A DNA stretch of 5,838 nt, from positions 1 to 5,838 of the forward strand of contig QHUF01000099.1 in NCBI GenBank assembly GCA_003221075.1, in the 5' to 3' direction. Source of the stretch: Gemmatimonadota bacterium (GTDB lineage Bacteria > Gemmatimonadota > Gemmatimonadetes > Gemmatimonadales > GWC2-71-9). The notes beneath the pieces were generated by a model. The model saw only the letters and a list, made by a program, of their open reading frames with translations, was not told where the DNA came from and ran no database searches. Positions 1 through 5,838 of the stretch are shown in pieces. Every line of letters starts with the position of its first letter. Within the stretch, counting starts at the first letter, position 1. The position numbers were made by a program, and so were the translations under genes.

Positions 1-1474
1 CACCCGCAAGCTCGCGGGCGCGCTCGTTCAAGACCTCGTCCAGCGTCAGCTGAGCAAGGGTCAGCTCCATCTCGGTCTCGTGCCCCGGGATGGCGGCGCG
101 TCGCCGCACGGCGTTGATATAGGCGAGCCCCTCCGCCGGCCGCCCGTCGCGCATCAGAGCCTCGGCCGCGATGAGGTACGTCTCGGCGAGGCGGAAGAGC
201 AGGAAGTCCCGCGAGCCGCGCGTTTCGTTGACACTGAGCCGAAACGGATCCTCGAACTTGTTCAGGGACGGGAAAATCCTACTGCTGTACGTCTTCGGCG
301 TATAGACCCGGTACGGCTTCGTCTGCACCAGCACGGTGTCCGCGACGGTCGTCGAGACAAAGACCGCCGTGTCCCCCAGCTGGAACTTGGGCGCGCCCGT
401 CGCATCCCGAGGAATGGTCGCGGAGTTGTTGGCGTACCACACGCGCTTGAACTGGGCATCGTAGCGCCCGTCCTTGGTGCGGTCGTACAGACTCAGGAAG
501 AACCTGGTCGGGCGGAAGCGCTTGAACGGACGACCGTTGGCGACGTCGCGCAGCATCCCGGGCAGCACGTCGTACTCCATCAAGAAGTAGAGATGCCCGC
601 TGTTGCCGGGGCCGGTGGTCAGGGGATCGGCGGTGAACTGCACCGACCAGATGACCTCGGCGTTCCGCTCGTTGTGGAAGTCGAACACGTCGCCGAACCG
701 CGGCAACAGCGAGTACTGGCCCGAGTTGATGACCCGTTGTGCGTAGTCGGCGGCGTTCGCGAAGTCCCCCGCCTGCGCCTTCGCGACCTCGTCGGCGGCG
801 GAGTCGTCGGGGACGCGCAGGCGCGCCAAGTACACCTTGGCGAGCAGATGCTGGACGGCGCCTTTCGTCGCGCGCCCGTATTCCTGCTGCACAGCGGGCA
901 GATGCGCCTCGGCGTACTGCAGGTCCGGGATGATCACCTCGTCGTACACACTGTCGACGGAATAGCGATGCGCCTCGGTGGTGGGCGCCGTGATCTGGTG
1001 CAACGTGATGTGCAAAGGACCGAACATCTGCACCAGGTAGAAGTAGTAGAGGGCCCGCAGGAACCGGAGCTCGCCCACGCGCTCCGCCTTCGCGGCCGAG
1101 TCCATCTGGACGACCGGCGCCTGGTCGAGCCCCGTATTGGCGGTGTTGATCGCCCGGTAGAAGTCGTTCCAGGTGCCCGTGATGTAGTCGACCGTAGGGT
1201 TGAGCTGCGTGGTGTAGTCGTTGACGTACTTGTAACTGCCGTCGGCGCCCTTGTAGAAGATGTCCGTGCCGAACTCGGTCAGCGTGAAGCCCCGCTCCTG
1301 CGCCCAAAAGCTGCGCAGCGGCTCGTACGTGGCGTTGACGAGGGCCTGAAAGACCGCCTGGCTGCCGTACGCTCCCGGCGTCAACCCGGTGATGACCTCT
1401 TCATTCAGGTCCACGCACGCGGGCAGGGAGGTGAGCACTGCCGTGGCCAGGATGACGACGGTTCGCTTGTGCAT
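1..1474 (-). CDS. SusD/RagB-family nutrient-binding outer-membrane lipoprotein, C-terminus cut off by window edge
   Basis: Reading the minus strand from ATG at 1474 gives 491 residues with no stop before the window edge. The N-terminus is a lipoprotein signal: basic MHKR, a hydrophobic stretch, then lipobox L17-P-A-C20, so C20 should be lipidated. SusD-family blocks follow in the usual order: E135-L-R-F-L-R-A-L-Y-Y-F-Y; a TPR-like block R201-A-T-K-G-A with L210-L-A-K-V-Y-L; N271-A-E-V-I-W; G314-R-P-F-K-R with P322-T; G420-S-R-D-F with L429-A-E; Y452-I-N-A-V-R; and L478-D-E-V-L-N-E-R-A-R-E-L-A-G at the edge. Family members are usually somewhat over 500 residues, so only a short C-terminal part is missing. 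By family knowledge, SusD proteins sit on the cell surface as a lid on the SusC barrel and bind glycans or peptides. The gene follows the SusC-like gene by 14 bases, consistent with one operon. The ligand is unknown. Family assignment is very secure. Confidence 0.96.
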   Translation of the reverse strand, partial: MHKRTVVILATAVLTSLPACVDLNEEVITGLTPGAYGSQAVFQALVNATYEPLRSFWAQERGFTLTEFGTDIFYKGADGSYKYVNDYTTQLNPTVDYITGTWNDFYRAINTANTGLDQAPVVQMDSAAKAERVGELRFLRALYYFYLVQMFGPLHITLHQITAPTTEAHRYSVDSVYDEVIIPDLQYAEAHLPAVQQEYGRATKGAVQHLLAKVYLARLRVPDDSAADEVAKAQAGDFANAADYAQRVINSGQYSLLPRFGDVFDFHNERNAEVIWSVQFTADPLTTGPGNSGHLYFLMEYDVLPGMLRDVANGRPFKRFRPTRFFLSLYDRTKDGRYDAQFKRVWYANNSATIPRDATGAPKFQLGDTAVFVSTTVADTVLVQTKPYRVYTPKTYSSRIFPSLNKFEDPFRLSVNETRGSRDFLLFRLAETYLIAAEALMRDGRPAEGLAYINAVRRRAAIPGHETEMELTLAQLTLDEVLNERARELAG

Positions 1475-1477
1475 TGC

Positions 1478-1483
1478 TCCTCC
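1478..1483 (-). promoter_or_regulatory. Ribosome binding site that decides the SusD-like start
   Basis: The minus strand reads ATG GGA GGA GCA ATG across 1486-1472, so two in-frame ATGs lie 12 bases apart. The GGAGGA between them is a Shine-Dalgarno sequence for the second ATG (1474), with a short spacing of three bases. The first ATG (1486) is only two bases after the upstream stop and has no such site directly ahead. Starting at 1474 also gives a normal lipoprotein signal peptide. Use of 1486 would add only four residues (MGGA). Confidence 0.6.
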
Positions 1484-1488
1484 CATGG

Positions 1489-4400
1489 TCAGAGGCCCAC
1501 GGTGACGCCCATCATCAGCGTCGAATAGCTGGGCGTGCCGGCGTTGGTGGCAGACTCGGGGTCGAGGCCCTGGAACCTTGTGAACAGGAACGGGTCCTGC
1601 GCGGTGGCATAGATGCGCAGTGAATTCGCGTGGAAGAACGAGCCCAGATGCGCACCCGGCACGCTGTAGCTCACGCTGATGCTGCGGATCCGGATGAAGG
1701 AGCCGTCCTCGAATCCCATCGCGCTGTTGTTCTCTGGACGTTCCTGATCGAGGTTCGGGCGAGGATCGGTGTTGCTGGGGTTGTTCGGCATCCAGTAGTT
1801 GACGTTGACGTTGTTATAGCGGCCCGCCAGCACGTTCTGGTCTCTGCGGAAGGCGTCGTCCATCGTCTGGCCGCAGCGGGCGATCACCATGACCGACAGG
1901 TCGAAGCCCTTCCAACTGAAGTGATTCATCAGGCTCCCGGTCCACTCGGGGAACGGGGTTCCCAGCACGACCCGGTCGTTCGCGTCGATCTTGCCGTCAT
2001 TGTTCTGGTCGACGATGCGGATGTCCCCAGGTTTCCGCCCATACCGTTTCATTTGCACGGAATCGGCGATCTGCCAGATGCCGCCGAACTGGTAGTCGTA
2101 GTAGACCGAGACGGGACTGCCGATGAACCATTTGTTGCCCACGTCGTTCAAGCTGCCGCCGTACAGGCTGACGATGCGGTTGCGGTTCCTCGCCCAATTG
2201 AGCTGCGTGCTCCAGCCGAGGCCGTGCCAGTCGCGGAGCATCTGCGCGTTGAGGGCTATCTCGACGCCGTTGTTCAGAGTCGCGCCCACGTTTTGCAGGA
2301 TGCTCGAGCGGCCGTTGATCCCCGACAGCTGTCTGTTCAAGAGCAATTCGCTCGTCGCGGCCCGATACACGTCCACCGAGCCCGATATGCCGCCTTGCCG
2401 CACCGTGAACTCCAGCCCCACATCCGTCTGCGTGGTGTGCTCCCACGAAAGATCGGGATTCACGAAGCTGCCCGGCCGGTACCCGACCGCCGGCTGGTCG
2501 CCGAACGAGTAGATGGTCCTCGAGAGCGATCCCTCCGTTTGATAAGGATTGATCGCGGTGTTGCCCGTTTTTCCGTAGCTGACCCTCAGTTTCAGGTCGG
2601 AGAAGAGGCCCGTGCGTTGGATGAACCCTTCCTCCGAGAGGCGCCAGGCGAGCGCGGCCGAGGGAAATATCTGACACTTGTGCCCCGGCGCGAGGCGCGA
2701 CGAGCAGTCGTCGCGGCTGGTGAGGGTGAGGAGGTAGCGGTCTTTGAGCGCGTAATTGAGGCGGGCCATGTAGGACCGCAGGGCCCACTGGGACACGTAG
2801 CTGGACGGCGCATCCACGCGCGCCGCCGACCCCAGGTCAAAGTACTGGTCTTGCTCGTACGGGAGTCCGAGCACGGGCGTGACTTGGTCTTCAGTCCGTT
2901 GCGTCTGGAGGCTGTACACGAGTGTGGCGTCGATGCGGTGAATCGGGCCCAGGCTGCGCTTGAGCGTCACGATGTTATCGAGCGTGTACGCGAGCGTGCG
3001 CTGCTGCTCGAGGGTCGCGTTGGCGGGGCTCCCTTGCAGTGCCTGAGTCTGCGCGCCCCAGAACTGCCCGCGGCGATAGAACGTCAGGTCGGCCCCGAAG
3101 TTCACCCGCCAGGTGAGCCCGGGAGTCAGGGTATAGTCGGCGAACAGGGTCCCGAACGCGCGCGTCCGTGCGCGGTCGTCCTTCTGGTTCTGGATGTCGG
3201 AGAGCGGGTTGACGCGTTGCCCGTCGGGCGTGGGCTTGAACAGGAGATTCCCCGCGCTGTCGTACGGCATTCCCAGCGGGTCATTACCGAGCGCTTCGCT
3301 GTAGACGCCGTCGCCCCGGCCCAGGTGCTGGTCGCTCTGGACTACTGAGGTCGCGGTGCCAATTTGCAGACGGGAATTGGGACGATGGTCGAAGTTGAAC
3401 CGCACCGAACGCCGCACGAAGTCCATCCCTTTGACAATGCCCAGCTGGTTGAGCTGCGCGCCGCTGAGCGCGAAGCGAGTCTTCTCGTCGCCTCCCGCGA
3501 TTCGCACCTCATTGCTCACCTGTGTTCCCTGGCGCAGCACCAGGTCCTGCCAGTCCGTCCACCGCCCGGCCTGGAGCGCCCGCAGGTCCTGAGGCCAGAA
3601 GAGAATCGAGTCTCCGTGCGCACACGCCGCGACGCCCGCGGGGCACTGGTAACCGGTGTTGCTGTTTCTCGCGGCGTCGCGCTTGAACTGGGCCCACTGC
3701 GGGCCGTTCATCATCGGCATGCGCCGCAGCGCCTGCTGGGACCCGGCATACGTGTCGTACGTGATGATGGTGTTCCCGCTCTTGCCCTGCTTCGTGGTGA
3801 TGAGCACCACACCGCTCGCGCCGCGCGCGCCGTAGATCGCGGTCGCCGACGCGTCCTTCAGGATCTCGATCGACCCGATGTCGTTGGGGTTCAGGTCACC
3901 GATGCCGCCCGCCATCGGGATGCCGTCCAGCACGTAGATCGGATCGTTGGACGCCGTCAGGGACCGCGTGCCCCGCACCCGAATGCTGATGCCGTCGCCG
4001 GGGTTGTTGCCGTTGGTGACGATATCCACGCCGGGCACGCGTCCCTTGATCGCCTCGATGGCGTTGGCTTTGGGCACTTCGTGCACGTCGTCCCCGCTCA
4101 CCGACGCCTCCGACCCCGTGACGTCGCGGCGAGCTTGCGTACCGTAGCCGACAACGACGATCTCCTGCAGCGCGACGGCCAATTGAGTCAACTGGAAGTC
4201 GGCGCTGGCCGTTTGTCCCGCCGCCACCGTCACGCCCGCAACGTCGCCGAGTCCGTAGCCGATGATCAGCGCTTGCACCCGATACGTGCCGGGCGGGACA
4301 CCGGTGATCGTGTACCGGCCCGCCGAGTCGGTCCGGGCGTCGAACCGGGTACCGGCGACGGTGATGCGCACGTCCCTCAGTGGGGCGCCGGTTTCCTGCG

Positions 4401-4578
4401 CGCGGACGACGCCCGCGATCGTGCCGGTGTCCTGGGCACGAGCGATCTGGGGTGGCAACAGCACGGCGAGTGTGAGGAGGAAAGCGGGGAGGCGAGTTGA
4501 GCGAACTGACGGCCACGTCGGGTCTACACCGGACGGACAAAAACACGCCCGAGCGGCTCGACGGCGAAGCTGCCACAT
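1489..4578 (-). CDS. SusC/RagA-family TonB-dependent outer-membrane receptor
   Basis: This is a complete 1029-residue protein, a normal length for the family. It has a signal peptide with hydrophobic core about 30-43 and likely cleavage after A46-R-A48. A carboxypeptidase-regulatory-like beta-sandwich domain follows (about 52-131; G-V-P-P-G-T-Y at 93-99), then a TonB-box-like E139-I-V-V-V-G-Y-G. The plug domain (about 152-268) carries R180-V-P-G-V, Y215-V-L-D-G-I-P and the family signature L240-K-D-A-S-A-T-A-I-Y-G-A-R-G. The beta-barrel includes V666-S-Y-G-K-T-G-N, a calcium-loop-like D857-Q-N-N-D-G-K-I-D-A-N-D868, E957-D-G-S-F-I-R and G1004-L-D-P-E. Members import bulky ligands such as oligosaccharides or peptides across the outer membrane using TonB/ExbBD energy, with SusD as lid; the SusD-like gene lies 14 bases downstream. 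The ATG at 4578 is the only ATG/GTG/TTG ahead of the signal-peptide core and has a Shine-Dalgarno site. Oddities are the long pre-signal segment and a C-terminus ending T-V-G-L rather than an aromatic residue. Substrate unknown. Confidence 0.97.
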   Translation of the reverse strand: MWQLRRRAARACFCPSGVDPTWPSVRSTRLPAFLLTLAVLLPPQIARAQDTGTIAGVVRAQETGAPLRDVRITVAGTRFDARTDSAGRYTITGVPPGTYRVQALIIGYGLGDVAGVTVAAGQTASADFQLTQLAVALQEIVVVGYGTQARRDVTGSEASVSGDDVHEVPKANAIEAIKGRVPGVDIVTNGNNPGDGISIRVRGTRSLTASNDPIYVLDGIPMAGGIGDLNPNDIGSIEILKDASATAIYGARGASGVVLITTKQGKSGNTIITYDTYAGSQQALRRMPMMNGPQWAQFKRDAARNSNTGYQCPAGVAACAHGDSILFWPQDLRALQAGRWTDWQDLVLRQGTQVSNEVRIAGGDEKTRFALSGAQLNQLGIVKGMDFVRRSVRFNFDHRPNSRLQIGTATSVVQSDQHLGRGDGVYSEALGNDPLGMPYDSAGNLLFKPTPDGQRVNPLSDIQNQKDDRARTRAFGTLFADYTLTPGLTWRVNFGADLTFYRRGQFWGAQTQALQGSPANATLEQQRTLAYTLDNIVTLKRSLGPIHRIDATLVYSLQTQRTEDQVTPVLGLPYEQDQYFDLGSAARVDAPSSYVSQWALRSYMARLNYALKDRYLLTLTSRDDCSSRLAPGHKCQIFPSAALAWRLSEEGFIQRTGLFSDLKLRVSYGKTGNTAINPYQTEGSLSRTIYSFGDQPAVGYRPGSFVNPDLSWEHTTQTDVGLEFTVRQGGISGSVDVYRAATSELLLNRQLSGINGRSSILQNVGATLNNGVEIALNAQMLRDWHGLGWSTQLNWARNRNRIVSLYGGSLNDVGNKWFIGSPVSVYYDYQFGGIWQIADSVQMKRYGRKPGDIRIVDQNNDGKIDANDRVVLGTPFPEWTGSLMNHFSWKGFDLSVMVIARCGQTMDDAFRRDQNVLAGRYNNVNVNYWMPNNPSNTDPRPNLDQERPENNSAMGFEDGSFIRIRSISVSYSVPGAHLGSFFHANSLRIYATAQDPFLFTRFQGLDPESATNAGTPSYSTLMMGVTVGL

Positions 4579-4582
4579 GGGA

Positions 4583-4588
4583 CCCTCC
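4583..4588 (-). promoter_or_regulatory. Ribosome binding site of the SusC-like gene
   Basis: On the minus strand GGAGGG is followed by TCCC and then the ATG at 4578, a four-base spacing. It is the only Shine-Dalgarno match near this end of the gene. It supports the ATG at 4578 even though this leaves about 29 residues ahead of the hydrophobic core of the signal peptide. Confidence 0.65.
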
Positions 4589-4612
4589 GAGTTGGCACGG
4601 AACTGGCGGTTC

Positions 4613-4735
4613 CACCGTGAGGCGCAAAGCGCGTGCCCCCATGGTGACGCCTGTCACAGGGTTGTCACGGGCGTTGTGTTGCTGCGCGCACGCATCAGGC
4701 AGTGGCGCCCACGCCTCACCGTGATCTCCCGTCAC
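4613..4735. promoter_or_regulatory. Putative operator region: cluster of GTGA/TCAC half-sites between divergent genes
   Basis: Seven GTGA or TCAC tetramers lie within 123 bases, starting at 4617, 4644, 4654, 4665, 4716, 4721 and 4732. About one would be expected by chance counting both orientations. Two TGTCAC copies (4652-4657 and 4663-4668) are 11 bases apart, about one helical turn. The outer edges form an imperfect inverted repeat: CACCGTGAGGCG at 4613-4624 against CGCCTCACCGTG at 4712-4723, matching in 11 of 12 positions across an 87-base spacer. The region lies 35-157 bases upstream of the SusC-like start and 143-265 bases upstream of the transporter start, so it could serve either or both. 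I see no convincing -35/-10 pair. That it is a control region is an inference. Confidence 0.4.
4643..4658. promoter_or_regulatory. CRP-type palindrome (GGTGA-N6-TCACA)
   Basis: The plus strand reads GGTGA CGCCTG TCACA; on the minus strand this is TGTGA-N6-TCACC. It matches nine of the ten fixed bases of the well-known CRP consensus TGTGA-N6-TCACA. Its centre is about 72 bases upstream of the SusC-like ATG, a plausible activator position. CRP/FNR-family regulators bind sites of this form in several phyla, and cAMP-CRP control of a nutrient receptor would make sense. Which protein binds here is unknown. A chance match cannot be excluded for a single site, but the surrounding half-sites strengthen the case. 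Confidence 0.4.
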
Positions 4736-4752
4736 GCATTCGAGGTGCATTT

Positions 4753-4869
4753 TTGTCCCCGGTGTTCCTGCTCCACGTCGCGGTGTGCAGCCTCGGGCTC
4801 ATCGCGCAAGCGCATTCCGCTCCGCCAGCCGCGGCTGCTACCAAGATCGGCCGGACGTGGGCGGTGTGA
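4753..4869 (+). CDS. Doubtful 38-codon leader ORF upstream of the transporter
   Basis: A TTG at 4753 preceded by GAGGT (4742-4746, six-base spacing) opens a 38-codon frame that stops at TGA 4867-4869. The predicted peptide begins LSPVFLLHVAVCSLGLIAQA, resembling a secretion signal, followed by an alanine- and proline-rich tail. Its stop is eight bases before the transporter's ATG at 4878 and overlaps an alternative in-frame GTG start at 4866, which would allow translational coupling. Against it: the start codon is weak, no family is recognisable, and open frames of this size are common in GC-rich DNA. It is the only reading frame I would consider in the divergent intergenic region. Confidence 0.2.
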   Translation: MSPVFLLHVAVCSLGLIAQAHSAPPAAAATKIGRTWAV

Positions 4870-4877
4870 TCCCGCGG

Positions 4878-5838
4878 ATGGAGGAGCACCGCGACGCGCA
4901 GGCGCAGGTCGCCGCGACGTCGTTCCTGGCGCTGTTCGCGATCGTCGGGCTCGCGCTCTACGGCCTGCCGTTCTTTTACGACTTCATGGTGCGCGACTTC
5001 GGCTGGTCGCGCGCGCAGGTGACCTCCGGGAACGCGCTCAGCAAGCTCCTGGTGGGACCGCTGTTCGGTTTTCTGGCCGGGTGGATGGTGGACCGCTTCG
5101 GCCCGCGCCGTCTGATGGTGGCCGGAATCCTCATGGCGGGCATCGCGCTCGTCGGGCTCGGCATGATCCACACGCTCGCCGGCTTCTATCTCTTCTATCT
5201 TTTCAACGCGCTCGGCAACGTCTGCGGCGGCCCGCTCCCGAACCAGGTCTTGCTGTCGCGCTGGTTCACCGCAGCCCGCGGCCGCGCCATGGGCTTCGCT
5301 TACCTCGGCATCGGTCTCGGCGGTGCGCTGGTGCCGTTGCTCGCCGTGCCGCTGACGCGCGCGGTCGGGTGGCAAGGCGCCCTGCAGGTGCTCGGAGGGT
5401 TGATCATCGTCGTGGCGCTGCCGCTGGCGCTCGTCGTCAAAGAGCGCCCCCCGAGTCCCGAGCCCCTAGCCCCGAGCCCCGTTTCTATCGGTCCCGTCCT
5501 CCGTGCGCCCGCGTTTTATCTGCTCCTCATCGGCAGCATGTGCTCGATCGCCGCGGTGGGAGGTACGAACCAGCACCTGAAGCTGTTCCTGAGCCTCGAC
5601 CACGGGTACTCACAGGCCGGGGCGGCGCAGATCGCCTCGCTCGTCCTGGCCTCGAGCCTTGTCGGCCGCCTGGGAGCCGGGTGGCTCGCGGATCGCTTCG
5701 CGAAGAAGTACGTGATGCTGCTGATCTATTTTCTTGTCGTCTCGGCGATCCCGCTGCTCCTCCTGACGGGTGGCCGCGGCACGATCTATCTGTTTGCGGT
5801 CGTCTTCGGCCTCGGTCTGGGCGGCGAATACATGGTCA
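4878..5838 (+). CDS. Major Facilitator Superfamily transporter, C-terminus cut off by window edge
   Basis: The frame is open from ATG 4878 to the edge, giving 320 residues of a protein that is usually about 400-430. Hydrophobic segments at roughly 16-38, 50-70, 79-97, 100-120, 136-157, 165-187, 212-232, 248-266 and 277-297 give nine helices, with a tenth starting at about 301. The MFS signature after helix 2 is G68-W-M-V-D72-R73-F-G75-P-R-R, and the second half repeats it as G268-W-L-A-D272-R273-F. The segment L126-S-R-W-F with R134-G-R-A-M-G resembles oxalate/formate antiporter and monocarboxylate-type transporters. Such proteins move small solutes across the inner membrane; the substrate cannot be read from sequence. 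A proline-rich loop (190-202) between helices 6 and 7 is encoded by a 7-base tandem repeat. The start is uncertain: no clear Shine-Dalgarno site precedes ATG 4878, and in-frame GTGs at 4866 and 4857 are alternatives. The gene is divergent from the SusC/SusD pair. Confidence 0.92.
   Translation, partial: MEEHRDAQAQVAATSFLALFAIVGLALYGLPFFYDFMVRDFGWSRAQVTSGNALSKLLVGPLFGFLAGWMVDRFGPRRLMVAGILMAGIALVGLGMIHTLAGFYLFYLFNALGNVCGGPLPNQVLLSRWFTAARGRAMGFAYLGIGLGGALVPLLAVPLTRAVGWQGALQVLGGLIIVVALPLALVVKERPPSPEPLAPSPVSIGPVLRAPAFYLLLIGSMCSIAAVGGTNQHLKLFLSLDHGYSQAGAAQIASLVLASSLVGRLGAGWLADRFAKKYVMLLIYFLVVSAIPLLLLTGGRGTIYLFAVVFGLGLGGEYMV
5451..5478 (+). repeat. Heptanucleotide tandem repeat (CCGAGCC, four units) inside the transporter gene
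   Basis: Four adjacent 7-base units, each CCGAGCC or one base from it: unit 1 has T at position 6, unit 3 has T at position 3, units 2 and 4 are exact. The repeat encodes the proline-rich cytoplasmic loop (about residues 192-201) between helices 6 and 7 of the MFS protein. Seven is not a multiple of three, so gain or loss of a unit would shift the reading frame. The frame is intact here and helices 7-9 read normally after the repeat. Confidence 0.6.

Noticed and set aside
80..1528. Long plus-strand open frame of 482 codons opposite the SusD-like gene
   Set aside because: It lies wholly antisense to a gene with unmistakable SusD motifs and its product is arginine/valine-rich with no recognisable domain. 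This is the usual shadow frame in GC-rich coding DNA.
1630..4500. Plus-strand open frames of 572 codons (1630-3348) and 378 codons (3364-4500) opposite the SusC-like gene
   Set aside because: Both are antisense to a complete receptor with full family motifs, are low-complexity V/R/A/H-rich, and have no ribosome binding site or recognisable family.
4622..4632. Small GCGC-AAA-GCGC hairpin upstream of the SusC-like gene as a terminator or riboregulator
   Set aside because: Four-base stem, no U-tract, and no gene ends here; such short G/C palindromes are expected by chance in this composition.
4662..4690. TTGTCA at 4662-4667 as a plus-strand -35 element
   Set aside because: There is no AT-containing -10 element at 16-18 bases downstream, where the sequence is GC-only around 4685-4690. 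The hexamer is better explained as part of the GTGA/TCAC cluster.
3896..4750. Minus-strand frame of 284 codons overlapping the SusC-like start
   Set aside because: It is out of frame with the receptor over its conserved plug domain and its product is arginine-rich without motifs. The competing frame is certain.
4740..4877. Upstream extension of the transporter frame through GTG 4785
   Set aside because: The frame stays open, but the added residues are arginine/serine-rich and unlike MFS N-termini, which normally start just ahead of helix 1. ATG 4878 already gives a normal start.
4716..5375. Minus-strand frame of 219 codons opposite the transporter
   Set aside because: It is antisense to clear MFS helices and the MFS signature; its charged E/R/A-rich composition is the expected complement of hydrophobic codons.

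Overview
The window is a GC-rich piece of a Gram-negative genome. It holds two clearly recognisable genes on the minus strand (a SusC/RagA outer-membrane receptor followed by its SusD/RagB lipoprotein partner) and one divergent gene on the plus strand (a Major Facilitator Superfamily inner-membrane transporter). SusC/SusD pairs are typical of Bacteroidota, but the high GC, the strongly G/C-biased third codon positions and the Shine-Dalgarno-type start sites fit Gemmatimonadota or a high-GC lineage near Bacteroidota (for example Rhodothermota) better. This lineage call is an inference from composition and gene content; no taxonomic marker gene is present.

Layout: 1-1474 (minus) is the SusD-like lipoprotein, cut off by the left edge with only its C-terminal end missing. 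1489-4578 (minus) is the complete 1029-residue SusC-like TonB-dependent receptor. The two are 14 bases apart and are surely one transcript, with susC first. 4579-4877 is a divergent intergenic region of about 300 bases. It is rich in GTGA/TCAC half-sites, one pair of which forms a near-consensus CRP-type palindrome, and it contains a doubtful 38-codon leader ORF. 4878-5838 (plus) is the MFS transporter, cut off by the right edge around its tenth membrane helix.

Together the genes suggest a nutrient uptake module. The SusD lipoprotein would capture a ligand (glycan, oligosaccharide or peptide) at the cell surface and the SusC barrel would import it using TonB energy. The divergent MFS protein, whose motifs resemble oxalate/formate- and monocarboxylate-type transporters, may or may not serve the same pathway. 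No glycosidase, peptidase, regulator or sigma/anti-sigma pair is in the window, so the substrate cannot be assigned.

I see no wholly new system. The points most worth a second look are the GTGA/TCAC cluster between the divergent genes, a 7-base tandem repeat inside the transporter's central loop that could shift its reading frame, and the unusually long N-terminal region ahead of the SusC signal peptide.
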